A DNA stretch of 37,542 nt, taken from assembly GCA_028872015.1 (NCBI GenBank), contig JAGWLO010000035.1, forward strand, positions 1-37,542, read 5' to 3'. A model generated the notes under the pieces. That model saw only the letters and a program-made list of their open reading frames with translations. It made no database searches and had not been told where the DNA came from. The stretch comes from Burkholderiales bacterium (GTDB taxonomy: Bacteria; Pseudomonadota; Gammaproteobacteria; Burkholderiales; Burkholderiaceae_C). Below, piece by piece: positions 1-8,159 of the stretch (positions are counted from its first letter, which is position 1; every line of letters begins with the position of its first letter). The position numbers and the translations under genes are program-made.

Positions 1-635
1 GGAACCAGCTCTACGGCACGGCAACCACCGCGGACGACAACGGCGCCCGCTACAAGCTGGCCGCCGCGGGCTACCTGCTGCTGCCGGGCACGCCGTTCAT
101 CTACTACGGTGAAGAGATCGGCCTGGCCGACGCCGCGGGCGTGGCCGGCGATGCCGCGCTGCGCACGCCGATGAGCTGGACGGCCGACAGCGCCACCGCC
201 GGCTTCAGCACCGCGACGCCGTACCGCGCGCTGTCGGGCAACGTGGCCACCCACAACGTGGCCGCGCAGCGGGCCGACCCGCTGTCGATCCTGGCCTTCT
301 ACCAGGCGCTGCTGGCGCTGCGCAACAGCCGCCTCTCGTTGGCCGGCGGCAGCTACGCCTGGGCTTTCGCCAGCGGCAACGTGCTGGGCTTCCAGCGTGC
401 CGCGGCAGTGGGCGGGGGCACCGAGCGCACCCTGGTGCTGGTGAACTACGGTGCCGCGACCCCCGTCACCGTTCCCGGGCTGGGCGCGACCGCCAGCCTC
501 TCGCCGTTGCTGTCACCCGCGCTCAGCGACACCACGGGCGGCGGTGCCGCCCACCCCTGCCAGGTGGCCACCGGCTCGCCATCGCAGGTCACCATGGCAG
601 CGGATACCGTGTGCGTGTTCGCGGTCGCACCCTGA
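1..635 (+). CDS. alpha-amylase family (GH13) glycoside hydrolase, C-terminal part
   Basis: The open frame enters from the left edge (first full codon at position 3) and ends with TGA at 633-635, so only the last 210 or so residues are seen. The segment [13 protein letters not shown] near the start and TPMSW about 35 residues later are typical of the end of the GH13 (beta/alpha)8 barrel in alpha-glucosidase and amylase-like enzymes. After it comes a beta-rich C-terminal domain, as expected for domain C. The catalytic Asp/Glu residues lie upstream and cannot be checked. Two cysteines near the C-terminus (CQVATG and VCVFAV) could form a disulfide, which fits an exported enzyme; this is inference. 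Substrate specificity cannot be read from this fragment. Confidence 0.8.
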   Translation, partial: NQLYGTATTADDNGARYKLAAAGYLLLPGTPFIYYGEEIGLADAAGVAGDAALRTPMSWTADSATAGFSTATPYRALSGNVATHNVAAQRADPLSILAFYQALLALRNSRLSLAGGSYAWAFASGNVLGFQRAAAVGGGTERTLVLVNYGAATPVTVPGLGATASLSPLLSPALSDTTGGGAAHPCQVATGSPSQVTMAADTVCVFAVAP

Positions 636-662
636 ACGCGCACTCACCGAACGGAGGCCCCC

Positions 663-1337
663 TTGACGAAGGTACGAGTAGCCGGTTTCAGCGTCTCTGT
701 GGACGGATACGCCGCCGGGCCCGAACAGAGCCTGGGCCATCCGTTGGGCCTGGGCGGGCCCGAGCTGTTCCAGTGGTTCTATCCGACCCGCAGCTTCCGC
801 GCCATGGTCGGCAAGGACGGCGGCACCACCGGCGTCGACGATCGGTATGCGCAGCGCGCCATGGCCGGGTTCGGCGCGTTCATCCTCGGCCGCAACATGT
901 TCGGGCCGATCCGCGGCCCCTGGCCCGACGAGGCGTGGAAGGGCTGGTGGGGCGACAACCCCCCGTATCACGCGCCCACCTACATCCTCACCCACCATGC
1001 GCGCGCCGCGATCGAACTCGAGGGCGGCACCACGTTCCACTTCGTCACGGACGGCATCGAATCGGCGCTGCGGCAGGCGCGCGCCGCCGCAGGCGAGCGG
1101 GACGTCAAGATCGGCGGCGGCGTGGACACGGTGCGGCAGTATCTGCAGGCCGGGCTGATCGACGAGATGCACCTGGCCCTGGCGCCCGTCGTGCTGGGCC
1201 GGGGGGAAGCGCTCTTCGCCGGCCTGGACCTGCGCGCGCTGGGCTTGCGTGTCGTGGAGCACGCCGCGACGGACGCAGCGACGCATCTGGTGCTCGCGCG
1301 TCAGCCGGACGGCTCGCCGCCCACGGCGGGAGGCTAG
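663..1337 (+). CDS. dihydrofolate reductase family protein (RibD C-terminal domain)
   Basis: A 224-residue protein of the DHFR/RibD-C fold. It opens with a beta strand and the motif FSVSVDGYAAGP, has the mid-protein segment FILGRNMFGP, and carries the nucleotide-site signature DVKIGGGVDTVRQYL followed by LIDEMHLALAPVVLGRGEALF. These match small NADPH-dependent reductases of unknown substrate usually annotated as deaminase/reductase family. The start is TTG at 663, supported by a strong GGAGG at 653-657 five bases upstream; no ATG lies in a better position. Its stop overlaps the stop of the convergent lipoprotein gene by four bases (CTAG). It follows the glycosidase gene by 27 bases and may be read with it. 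The physiological substrate is unknown. Confidence 0.85.
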   Translation: MTKVRVAGFSVSVDGYAAGPEQSLGHPLGLGGPELFQWFYPTRSFRAMVGKDGGTTGVDDRYAQRAMAGFGAFILGRNMFGPIRGPWPDEAWKGWWGDNPPYHAPTYILTHHARAAIELEGGTTFHFVTDGIESALRQARAAAGERDVKIGGGVDTVRQYLQAGLIDEMHLALAPVVLGRGEALFAGLDLRALGLRVVEHAATDAATHLVLARQPDGSPPTAGG

Positions 1338-1831
1338 TTCGTCACCAGGAGATTGACCGTCGCGACCTGCGCCGAATCGTAGGTGGACGTCGCCACCAGC
1401 GTGATCGGGACCGACGCCGGCAGCAAGCCGGCCGCATACGTGTCCACCGCGACGCTGGTCTGGCTCAGGCTGGTGGCGGTGATGTCGGCGCCCGCGTAGC
1501 TCACCCGACCCCCGCCGCTGATGGCAGCGCCCCCGACGTACATCGTCCAGATGACGGACTCGCCCGCATCGAAGGTCACGGACTGACCCGCATGGACAGT
1601 CAAATTCAGCGATCCCCCCGAGGCGACAGGCGTGTACCCTTCAAATTGGCCGGCGACAGTGACTCCAATGCTGAAGTTTCCTGCGGAGTCCGCGTAAGCG
1701 CCCCCACCGCAGGCACTCAAGGACCAGGCCGCTGCGCAGACGGCGGCCGCGGTCATCCATCGGGCCGCGCGCGGGCGCACGATCGGCGCGGGGGCGCGGC
1801 CTTCCATCGCCGGCCTTCGTGTCGTGGTCAT
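1334..1831 (-). CDS. predicted small lipoprotein of unknown function
   Basis: 165 residues from ATG at 1831, chosen because GGAG lies about ten bases upstream; the frame stays open further upstream without a better start. The N-terminus has an unusually long basic, proline-rich lead (about 25 residues), then a hydrophobic run and the lipobox-like LSAC with Cys41, suggesting lipidation and envelope location. The mature part is Gly/Ser/Thr/Val-rich with a strand-like pattern (FSIGVTVAGQ, GSLNLTVHAGQSV, SVPITLVATSTYD), which looks like a small beta-sandwich. I do not recognise a family. It converges on the DHFR-family gene with a 4-base overlap of the two stop codons. Confidence 0.7.
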   Translation of the reverse strand: MTTTRRPAMEGRAPAPIVRPRAARWMTAAAVCAAAWSLSACGGGAYADSAGNFSIGVTVAGQFEGYTPVASGGSLNLTVHAGQSVTFDAGESVIWTMYVGGAAISGGGRVSYAGADITATSLSQTSVAVDTYAAGLLPASVPITLVATSTYDSAQVATVNLLVTN

Positions 1832-2017
1832 GGTGAGATTTCTCCGTTGCGCTTCAATCGCAAGACAGGTGCGGCGGCGACCCCGGGCTGACGCTGCAGG
1901 TTTGGCGTAGCCGTCGACAACTGGACGAGAAGAGGCCTGGGCCTCGCCGGTCACTGCGGGCCGCGACGCGAGAATTCCGAACCGGACGGCCTGGCGCGAC
2001 ACGCCGCCCTTGCCGGA

Positions 2018-2410
2018 TCAATCCCGATGACCGCGGTATGACCCGCGTTCGTCATCGCCGCGGTCGCCGTCGCGGCGCCCGTCGTGCTGTTCGTGGCGCA
2101 GCCATTCGGCGCGACGCCAGGCGCGCTCGCGCTCCCACTGGTCGTGGGCATCGTGGCGGCGCCAGCCACGCTGTTCGAAGACCTCGCGCGGCGAGACAAA
2201 GACCGGTGGCCTCAGGTAAACCGGCGCGGGCTGCACGTACAAGCGCTGCGGCTGCACGTACACGGGCGCCGGCTCGACCCAGGCCGGGCCGCCCTGCAGG
2301 CCGATCGAGAAGTAGACATCGGGGTGGGCCTGGGCGACGGTGGCGGCGCCGAGGGCCGCGGCAGCGAGGCCGGCCGCGACGAGGAACTTGGGAGAGCGGC
2401 GGAGGTTCAT
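2018..2410 (-). CDS. small exported protein with His/Arg/Asp-rich tail
   Basis: 130 residues. A clear signal peptide (MNLRRSPKFL..., ending AQA at 26-28) precedes HPDVYFSIGLQGGP, a repeated Val/Tyr/Pro/Gln section (YVQPQRLYVQPAPVYLRPP, about 51-69) and a charged tail rich in Arg, His, Asp and Glu from residue 80 to the end. This build is common among small periplasmic proteins next to PepSY/two-component genes in Burkholderiales; some are called RcnB-like, but no defined domain is visible. The tail could bind metal or acidic polymers (inference). The gene lies just downstream of the histidine kinase on the same strand but has its own predicted operator at 2455-2472, so it is probably separately promoted and controlled by that two-component system. 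Confidence 0.75.
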   Translation of the reverse strand: MNLRRSPKFLVAAGLAAAALGAATVAQAHPDVYFSIGLQGGPAWVEPAPVYVQPQRLYVQPAPVYLRPPVFVSPREVFEQRGWRRHDAHDQWERERAWRRAEWLRHEQHDGRRDGDRGDDERGSYRGHRD

Positions 2411-2454
2411 GACGGCTCGTGGAGTTGCGATGAGGCCATCTTGCGTGCCCCACC

Positions 2455-2472
2455 ATGAACCGAACCTGAACG
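2455..2472 (-). promoter_or_regulatory. PhoP-like direct-repeat operator, site 1
   Basis: On the minus strand this reads GTTCAG-N5-GTTCAT with 11-bp periodicity (plus strand: TGAAC at 2456 and again at 2467). Exactly 11 bases after the second half-site is CAAGAT, a possible -10 element, which is the spacing expected of class I PhoP-type promoters. It agrees with site 2 (4935-4952) at 15 of 18 positions. It sits between the kinase stop and the start of the small exported protein gene. Confidence 0.6.
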
Positions 2473-2487
2473 AACGACGGGCTTCGA

Positions 2488-3819
2488 TCAGGCCGTCGGC
2501 AGCACGATCTCGACGCGCCCGCCGCCCATCTCCGATCGAGCCAGCGTCAGCTCGCCGCCGTGGCTCGCCACCAGTTCGTTGACCACCGCCAGGCCGACGC
2601 CGTGCCCCGGCACGCGCTCGTCGCCGCGAACGTGCAGCCGCAGGAGGGCGCGGGTGTCGCCGAAGCCGGGACCGTCGTCGTCGATGCGCAGGTGCAGGCT
2701 GTCGCCATCGCGCCGGATGCTCACCGCGACCCGCTGCCGCGCCCACTTGCACGCGTTGTCCATCAGGTTGCCGAGCAGCTCGAACGCGTCGCCCTCGTCG
2801 ATGCGCCAGGCGAGCGCGGGCGCGCAGTCGAGCGTGTGGACGAGTGCCTTGTCGGCATACACCTTGGCCAGCGAATCGCGGACCCGCTCCAGCACGGGGG
2901 CCAGCGCCAGCGCCGGCACGAAACGGGACGCGCCGCTCGCGGCGGCGCGGGCGAGCTGGTGCTGGACGATGTCGTCCATGCGCGTCACCTGCGCGGCCAC
3001 CGCATCCGGCAGCTGCGCCGGCTCGCTCATCGCGGTGCGCAGCACGGCCAGGGGCGTCTTCAGGCTGTGCGCAAGGTGGCTCAGCGCCTCGCGATAGCGC
3101 GTCTGGCGCAGACGCTCCTGGGCGATGAGGGTGTTCAGGTTGTCGGTGAGCGCCGCCACCTCCACCGGGTAGCGCCCTTCGACCGTCGTCTGCTCGCCGC
3201 GCTCGATGGCGCGGATCTCGCGCGTCGCCTGGCGCAGCGGCGCCAGGCCCCAGCGCAGCAGCACCGTCTGCGAGAGCAGCAGCAGCAGTGCCGCGCCGCC
3301 CAGCCAGGCCCACGAGGTGCGCTCGAAGACGGCGATCTCGCGGTCGAACGCGGCCTTGTCCTCGAAGACCGAGAGCACCAGCGGCACCGAGCCTGCCTTG
3401 CCGGCCCAGGTCACGCCGGTGCCGACCGCGAGAAAGTCGCGCCCCGCCGCGCTCGCGATTTCATAGCGCCACTGCCCGGTGCCAACCTGGCGCGGCAGCG
3501 GCACCTCGACGCCGAGTGTCGACGGCGAAAGCCAGGTCTCGCGCCGCGCGACATTGACGATGCTCGCGTAGAGGCCCGAGCCGGGCAGCGACAGGCGTGG
3601 ATCGGGGAAAGCCGCCGGCATGACGAGGGCGCCGCTGGCGTCGACCTCGGCCGCCGCGAGCAGCAGGTAGACGGTGTTCTGCAGCCGCGCGAAGCGCGCC
3701 GCGCGGACGCTCTCCTCATGGGCGCGCTGCACGGCCCAGCCGGCGCCGGCGAGGAACACGATCAGCATCAGCGCCGCGCCCAGCGTCAGGCGCGTGCGCA
3801 GCGAATCGCGCCACCTCAT
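2488..3819 (-). CDS. PhoQ-like sensor histidine kinase
   Basis: 443 residues. Transmembrane segment 1 is about residues 11-30, a periplasmic sensor region follows to about 170, and transmembrane segment 2 is about 171-189 with a HAMP-like linker after it. The H-box is HSLKTPLAVL with the phospho-acceptor His251; this HSLKTPL form is typical of PhoQ-group kinases. The N-box (ELLGNLMDNACKWA, about 347-360), DDGPGF (381-386) and GHGVGLAVV (405-413) complete the ATP-binding domain. The start overlaps the regulator stop as ATGA (3816-3819), so translation is probably coupled. All catalytic motifs look intact. The signal is unknown; the upstream PepSY gene and the TonB-receptor link suggest an envelope, metal or nutrient cue (inference). 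Confidence 0.92.
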   Translation of the reverse strand: MRWRDSLRTRLTLGAALMLIVFLAGAGWAVQRAHEESVRAARFARLQNTVYLLLAAAEVDASGALVMPAAFPDPRLSLPGSGLYASIVNVARRETWLSPSTLGVEVPLPRQVGTGQWRYEIASAAGRDFLAVGTGVTWAGKAGSVPLVLSVFEDKAAFDREIAVFERTSWAWLGGAALLLLLSQTVLLRWGLAPLRQATREIRAIERGEQTTVEGRYPVEVAALTDNLNTLIAQERLRQTRYREALSHLAHSLKTPLAVLRTAMSEPAQLPDAVAAQVTRMDDIVQHQLARAAASGASRFVPALALAPVLERVRDSLAKVYADKALVHTLDCAPALAWRIDEGDAFELLGNLMDNACKWARQRVAVSIRRDGDSLHLRIDDDGPGFGDTRALLRLHVRGDERVPGHGVGLAVVNELVASHGGELTLARSEMGGGRVEIVLPTA

Positions 3820-4487
3820 CCGAGCCTGAACCGGTAGCCGCGCCCGCGCAGCGTCTCGATCGGCACGAGCGTGCCGTCGGGGTCGAGCTTGCGCCTCAGC
3901 CGTCCCATCAACACCTCGAGCACGTTGCTGTCGCGATCCTCGTCGTGCGGGTACAGATAGTCGGAGAGCTCCTGCTTGCTGACGACGCGGGCGCGCTCGC
4001 GCACGAGGTATTCGAGCAGGCGGTACTCGAAGGCGGTGAGCTCGACGGCGGCGCCACCGAGCCGCACGGCCTGCGCCGGCACGTCGATGGCGAGCGGGCC
4101 CAGGGCGAGCACGTCCGACGTCGCATTGAGCGAGCGACGCAGCAGCGCCTTGACTCGCGCGAGCAGCTCGGGGTATTCGAACGGCTTGACGAGGTAGTCG
4201 TCGGCGCCGGCCTCGAGGCCCACGACCTTGTCCTGCCAGCTGCCGCGCGCGGTCAGGATCAGGATCGGCATCGTTCGCCCCGCGCCGCGCAGCCGCTGCA
4301 CGACCGCGATGCCGCCCAGCCGCGGCAGGCCGAGATCGACGATGACGAGATCGACCGGGTACTCCTGCGCCTGGAACAGGCCGTCCCCGCCGTCGGCGGC
4401 GTGGTCGACGCGGTAGCCGTCGGCCTCGAGCTGCCGCGCCAGGCCGGCCCGCAGGGCCGCATCGTCCTCGATCAGCAGCAGGCGCAC
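3816..4487 (-). CDS. OmpR/PhoP-family response regulator
   Basis: 223 residues from GTG at 4487; the longer upstream frame lacks homology, and LLLIEDD should be near the N-terminus. The receiver domain has the acidic pair (residues 8-9), phospho-acceptor Asp51 in LVIVDLGLP, Thr79 in LILTA and Lys101 in YLVKPF. A winged-helix domain follows from about 125 (FEYRLLEYLVRERARVVSK, then SNVLEVLMGRLRRKL and ETLRGRGYRFRLG). The section YLYPHDEDRDSNVLEVLMGR resembles PhoP. The gene is 22 bases after the PepSY gene and overlaps the kinase by four bases. Direct repeats with 11-bp spacing before this operon (4935-4952) and before the downstream gene (2455-2472) are the expected type of binding site, suggesting autoregulation. 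Confidence 0.92.
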   Translation of the reverse strand: MRLLLIEDDAALRAGLARQLEADGYRVDHAADGGDGLFQAQEYPVDLVIVDLGLPRLGGIAVVQRLRGAGRTMPILILTARGSWQDKVVGLEAGADDYLVKPFEYPELLARVKALLRRSLNATSDVLALGPLAIDVPAQAVRLGGAAVELTAFEYRLLEYLVRERARVVSKQELSDYLYPHDEDRDSNVLEVLMGRLRRKLDPDGTLVPIETLRGRGYRFRLG

Positions 4488-4509
4488 GAGGGGCCCGGTG
4501 GGTGGTGGG

Positions 4510-4752
4510 TCAGCGCACGATGCGCCCGCTGGCGACGTCGACGACGACGATGCGCACCTCACCCTGGGCGCTGAGGATCTTCACGCGCCAAACGGGCCGG
4601 TGGTCGACCTCGGCGCGCTCCACCGCGAGCACGCGGCCGCTGGCGACGCGCTGCGCCGCAGCGGCAGCCTCGTCGCGGCTGACGTCGGCCCACGCGGGCA
4701 GCGACAAGGCGACCAGCAGAGCACACAGACTGGGCTTGAGCAGCGGCTTCAC
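4510..4752 (-). CDS. exported PepSY-domain protein
   Basis: 80 residues from GTG at 4752. The signal peptide (about 1-22, ending PAWA) is followed by one PepSY unit: SRDEAAAAAQRVASGRVLAVERAEV, then the strand pair RPVWRVKIL and EVRIVVVDVASGRIV, the usual C-terminal signature. Small periplasmic PepSY proteins are often encoded beside PhoPQ-like systems and are thought to inhibit proteases or act in signal sensing; the role here is inferred. A GGA-containing stretch lies just upstream, and the preceding 43-codon ORF ends only four bases before this start, so coupling is likely. An earlier in-frame start cannot be excluded, but the signal peptide fits this one. Confidence 0.8.
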   Translation of the reverse strand: MKPLLKPSLCALLVALSLPAWADVSRDEAAAAAQRVASGRVLAVERAEVDHRPVWRVKILSAQGEVRIVVVDVASGRIVR

Positions 4753-4756
4753 CCCG

Positions 4757-4888
4757 TTATCGTCCCATAGGTTCCACCGACACGCCGGCCAGGCCGCCGA
4801 CGCAGGACCTGTCGGTGTCGGCCTGGGCCTGGGCGCCGTCGGTGGCGCTGGCAACGGCGAGCTCGACGAAGCGGGCCGGGCGGTTCAT
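4757..4888 (-). CDS. candidate 43-codon small ORF leading the PepSY/two-component operon
   Basis: An ATG at 4888 preceded by GGAG six bases upstream opens a 43-codon frame beginning MNRPARFVELAV and ending SVEPMGR, with TAA at 4757-4759. It lies between the operator (4935-4952) and the PepSY start, leaving only a four-base gap to that GTG. It has no signal peptide, no membrane segment and one cysteine. I recognise no family. It may be a real small protein, a translational-coupling leader, or a chance frame with a good ribosome site. Confidence 0.4.
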   Translation of the reverse strand: MNRPARFVELAVASATDGAQAQADTDRSCVGGLAGVSVEPMGR

Positions 4889-5204
4889 GGGAGGCTCCAT
4901 CGGTTGGGGACGAGCGCATCCTGCGCGGCGATGCATGAACCCAGGCTGAACGGATTCCGTCGGGCCGGCCCGGCGTCGGTAGGGGCTGCGCGCCGCGAGC
5001 TCACGTCGCGGGCTGGGCCAGACAGCCCTCGCGCTCGGCGGCGATGGCCTGTGCCCGACCCGGCGCCAGCCTTTCGAGCATCAGCCCCAGGCTCGGGGGT
5101 GCGCACCCGATCGCCTGTAGGACGTGCGCCCGCGACGGTGTCGGACATGCCCGGCACCTGCCGCGGGGCGCCGCGCGGCGGACCGCCATGGCGTAGCCTC
5201 GGCC
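4889..5204. other. intergenic region between divergent two-component operon and AI-2E transporter
   Basis: About 315 bases. It contains the operator at 4935-4952 with a possible -10 element to its left for the minus-strand operon. A minus-strand open frame from ATG at 5189 to TGA at 5001 (62 codons, containing the helical-looking stretch SLGLMLERLAPGRAQAIAA) is compatible with a small protein but has no convincing ribosome site or recognised family, so it is not called as a gene. Nothing else is evident. Confidence 0.5.
4935..4952 (-). promoter_or_regulatory. PhoP-like direct-repeat operator, site 2
   Basis: The minus strand reads GTTCAG-N5-GTTCAT (plus strand: TGAAC at 4936 and 4947, an 11-bp step). 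Eleven bases beyond the second half-site is CAGGAT, a possible -10 element, giving the same geometry as site 1. It is the natural promoter region for the small ORF, PepSY, regulator and kinase genes, which suggests autoregulation. Confidence 0.6.
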
Positions 5205-6353
5205 ATGCACCCCGTTTCCCAGTCCGAGCCGGCTTCAGCCGAAGCGCCCCGCGCACACCTGCAGCTGCCGGTCAATGTGCGCAGTCTGTCGCTGGTCATC
5301 CTGGCAACGATCGCGTCGCTGCTGGCGCTGCGCGTGGCCAGCCCGGTCTTCATTCCGCTGATGCTGGGTGTCATGCTGAGCTACGCGCTGAGCCCGCTGG
5401 TGGACCGGCTGGAGCGGCTGCGCGTGCCGCGTGCGCTGGGTGCCGCCGTATTGATCGGCGCCATCGGGGCTGGCTTCGGCTGGACCGCGTATTCCCTCAG
5501 CGACGATGCCGCGGCGCTGATCGAATCGCTGCCGGCTGCCGCCCAGAAGGTGCGCGAGTCCGTGCACGCGCGGCGTGGCCACGCGACGGCCATCGACCAG
5601 ATGCAGCGAGCCGCCGCCGATCTGGAGCAGGCCGCCCAAGAAGGCGCCGCCGCCGCGCCGGCGTCGTCGCGCGGCGTCACCCGCGTGAGCATCGAGCGGG
5701 CGCGCTTCGACATCAAGGACTACCTCTGGACCGGCACGCTGGGGGCGGCGGCGGCGCTCGGTCAGGCCCTGGTCGTGGTGTTCATCGCCTACTTCGTGAT
5801 GGCCTCGGGCAGCAGCTTCCGGCGCAAGGTGGTGAAGATCGCCGGCCCGACCTTCGCACGCCGCCGCATCACCGTGGAAGTGCTCGACAAGATCAGCGAG
5901 CAGATCCATCGGTACCTGCTCGCGCAGGTCTTCACCAGCCTGCTGGTCGGCCTGGCCACCTGGCTGGCCTTCCTGGGCCTGGGACTGCAGCACGCCGCCG
6001 TCTGGGGCGTCGCGGCCTTCGTGCTGAACTTCGTGCCCTACCTCGGCAGCATCGCCATTGCCGTCGGCGCAGGGTTGGTGGCCTTCGTGCAGTTCGGAAC
6101 GCTGAACATGGTCCTGGCGGTGGCTGGGGTGGCGATGATCATCCACGGCCTCTCGGGGCAGTTGCTGACGCCCTGGCTGACGAGCCGGACCAACCGGCTC
6201 AACGCCGTGACCGTGTTCGTGGGCGTGCTCGCCTTCGGCTGGCTGTGGGGCGTCTGGGGCCTGCTGCTGGGGGTGCCCCTCCTGACCACGTTGAAGGCCG
6301 TCTGCGACCGCGTCGACGATCTGAGGCCGATCGGGGAAATGCTGGGTCACTGA
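5205..6353 (+). CDS. AI-2E family transporter (PerM/YdiK-like membrane protein)
   Basis: 382 residues from ATG at 5205. Predicted membrane segments lie near 29-50 and 54-75 (LVILATIASLLAL, PVFIPLMLGVMLSYALSPLVDRLE), then at 84-105. A long soluble, Ala-rich segment follows (about 110-185), then a block of further helices (GQALVVVFIAYFVMASG, VFTSLLVGLATWLAFLGLGLQ, FVLNFVPYLGSIAIAVGAG, WLWGVWGLLLGVPLLTTLK). The FVLNFVPYLGS and LLLGVPLL motifs are hallmarks of the family. Members have been linked to autoinducer-2 export, sodium/proton antiport and other transport; the substrate here is unknown. It is a single gene, divergent from the two-component operon and convergent with mnmE. No strong ribosome site is visible. 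Confidence 0.88.
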   Translation: MHPVSQSEPASAEAPRAHLQLPVNVRSLSLVILATIASLLALRVASPVFIPLMLGVMLSYALSPLVDRLERLRVPRALGAAVLIGAIGAGFGWTAYSLSDDAAALIESLPAAAQKVRESVHARRGHATAIDQMQRAAADLEQAAQEGAAAAPASSRGVTRVSIERARFDIKDYLWTGTLGAAAALGQALVVVFIAYFVMASGSSFRRKVVKIAGPTFARRRITVEVLDKISEQIHRYLLAQVFTSLLVGLATWLAFLGLGLQHAAVWGVAAFVLNFVPYLGSIAIAVGAGLVAFVQFGTLNMVLAVAGVAMIIHGLSGQLLTPWLTSRTNRLNAVTVFVGVLAFGWLWGVWGLLLGVPLLTTLKAVCDRVDDLRPIGEMLGH

Positions 6354-6559
6354 GGCGGGGCCGCTGTCGCCCAGGTTCCGCCGTTGATGGCATTCCCCGT
6401 GGCCAGAGGAGCGGGCGCCTTCAGGTGTCCGGCGGAGGGTGTCTCGCGAGTGACTTGGTAATGCCCGGCGCTTCAGGGCGTGCGGCATCGAAGCGCGTCG
6501 ATGGGCGTTGCCGGCGATGACGACGCAGCCCCCTCGTCTGGACCGTGCCGGACGTCGTG

Positions 6560-7939
6560 TCACTTCCCGATGCAGAAGCGGCCGAAGATCTCGCCGAGCA
6601 GGTCCTCGTTGCTGAACTGCCCGACGATCTCGCCCAGGGCGCGATGCGCCAGCCGCAGCTCTTCGGCCAGCAGGTCGAACGCGGCATCGGGCGCCGCCGC
6701 CAGGGCCTGCGCGGCCAGCAGGTGCGTGCGCGCGCGCTGCAGGGCCTGCACGTGCCGCGCGCGGGCGATGACCAGCCCTTCGGGCACGGCCTGCCAGCCA
6801 GCCTGCTGCAGCAGCGCCTGGCGCAGCGCGGGCAGCCCGGCGCCCGTGCGGGCCGACAGCGCCAGGCTGTCCACTGGCGCGGCAGCGCCGGGCAGGTCGG
6901 CCTTGTTGTAGACCTGCAGCACCGGCACGCCGGCGGGCAGGCGGGCCGCGATGGCGGCATCGGCCGCTTCGTAGGCGGGCTCGCCGCGGCGGCCGAGGTC
7001 GTGCAGGAAGATCACGGCATCGGCCTCGGCCAGGGCCTGCCAGGTGCGGGCGATGCCGATGCGCTCGACGGCGTCGGCGGCCTCGGCATCGTGGCGCAGG
7101 CCGGCGGTGTCGACGATGGCCAGCGGCACGCCCTCGATCTGAATCGTCTCGGCGATCTGGTCGCGCGTGGTGCCGGGCAGGGGCGTGACGATGGCGCGCT
7201 CGGCGCCGGCCAGCGCGTTTAGCAGCGAGCTCTTGCCGGCGTTGGGCTGGCCCGCCAGCACCACGCGCAGGCCGTCGCGCAGCAGCGCGCCCTGGCGCGC
7301 CCGGGCCAGGGCCGCATCGACGGCGGTGCGCAGGCCCTGGAGCTGGCCGCGGGCGTCGGCGCGCTCGAGGAAATCGATCTCCTCGTCGGGAAAGTCCAGC
7401 GTCGCCTCGACCAGCGTGCGCAGCCGCAGCACACGCTCGGCGAGCTGCGTCACCTCGGCCGAGAAGGCGCCAGCCAGCGAACGCGCGGCCGAGCGCGCGG
7501 CGGCTTCGGTGCTGGCGTCGATGAGGTCGGCCACGGCCTCGGCCTGCGCGAGGTCGAGCTTGTCGTTGAGGAAGGCGCGCTGGGTGAACTCGCCGGGCTC
7601 GGCCAGGCGCAGCCCGGGCTGCGCCTGCAGGCAGCGCGCCAGCAGCAGCTGCAGCAGCACCGGGCCGCCGTGGGCCTGGAGCTCGAGCACCTCTTCGCCG
7701 GTGTACGAGTGCGGCGCCGGAAAGTGGATCGCCAGGCCACGGTCGAGTGCCTGGCCGTCGCCGCCGCGGAACGCCAGCAGCGTGGCCTGGCGCGGCGCCA
7801 GCGGGCGGCCGCAGACGGCGTGGATCAGCGGTGCCAGATCGCGGCCCGAGGCACGCACGATGCCCACCGCGCCACGGCCGGCGGCGGTGGCGATGGCGAC
7901 GATGGGATCGTGGTGGCGACCGAGCAGGGCGGTGTTCAT
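6560..7939 (-). CDS. mnmE: tRNA modification GTPase MnmE (TrmE)
   Basis: 459 residues, full length for the family. With MnmG it installs the carboxymethylaminomethyl group at U34 of certain tRNAs. Order: N-terminal folate-binding domain ([22 protein letters not shown], with [16 protein letters not shown] at about 77-92), helical domain, then the inserted G domain with P-loop GQPNAGKSS (230-238), TTRD (257-260), DTAGLR (277-282) and NKAD (about 365), and the diagnostic C-terminus FCIGK with the catalytic-domain cysteine. It is the last gene of the leftward rpmH-rnpA-yidD-yidC-mnmE cluster, about 220 bases after yidC. That gap holds a GC-rich hairpin (8075-8096) without a T-run. Confidence 0.97.
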   Translation of the reverse strand: MNTALLGRHHDPIVAIATAAGRGAVGIVRASGRDLAPLIHAVCGRPLAPRQATLLAFRGGDGQALDRGLAIHFPAPHSYTGEEVLELQAHGGPVLLQLLLARCLQAQPGLRLAEPGEFTQRAFLNDKLDLAQAEAVADLIDASTEAAARSAARSLAGAFSAEVTQLAERVLRLRTLVEATLDFPDEEIDFLERADARGQLQGLRTAVDAALARARQGALLRDGLRVVLAGQPNAGKSSLLNALAGAERAIVTPLPGTTRDQIAETIQIEGVPLAIVDTAGLRHDAEAADAVERIGIARTWQALAEADAVIFLHDLGRRGEPAYEAADAAIAARLPAGVPVLQVYNKADLPGAAAPVDSLALSARTGAGLPALRQALLQQAGWQAVPEGLVIARARHVQALQRARTHLLAAQALAAAPDAAFDLLAEELRLAHRALGEIVGQFSNEDLLGEIFGRFCIGK

Positions 7940-8159
7940 GGCGCGCCGATTCTGGCGCGCCGGCGTTTGGCGCGGGTGGAGCGGCGCACGCCGGCAAGGG
8001 CCGCGCGCCTGGACCTCCTGAGCCGGCTCGGGGGGAGCCGGGTCGCCCGCATGCCTGCATCGTCGGCGCATCGGGGGCCGGGCTCAACCCCGGCCCAGGG
8101 CATTCCCGCCGCCAGGGTGTGTGCTATTTCGCGCGGACCCGTCGGCCCGCCGCCCGGGG

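Noticed and set aside
5001..5189. 62-codon minus-strand ORF between the two-component operon and the AI-2E gene
   Set aside because: Composition is compatible with coding, but there is no ribosome site, family or context; mentioned in the region note only.
5235..8087. 950-codon minus-strand frame
   Set aside because: Antisense to the AI-2E gene and out of frame with mnmE; Arg/Ala/Pro-rich translation without motifs.
8075..8096. GC-rich hairpin GGGCCGGG/CCCGGCCC between mnmE and yidC as a terminator
   Set aside because: Perfect stem but no T-run on either side. It could slow polymerase but is not an intrinsic terminator.
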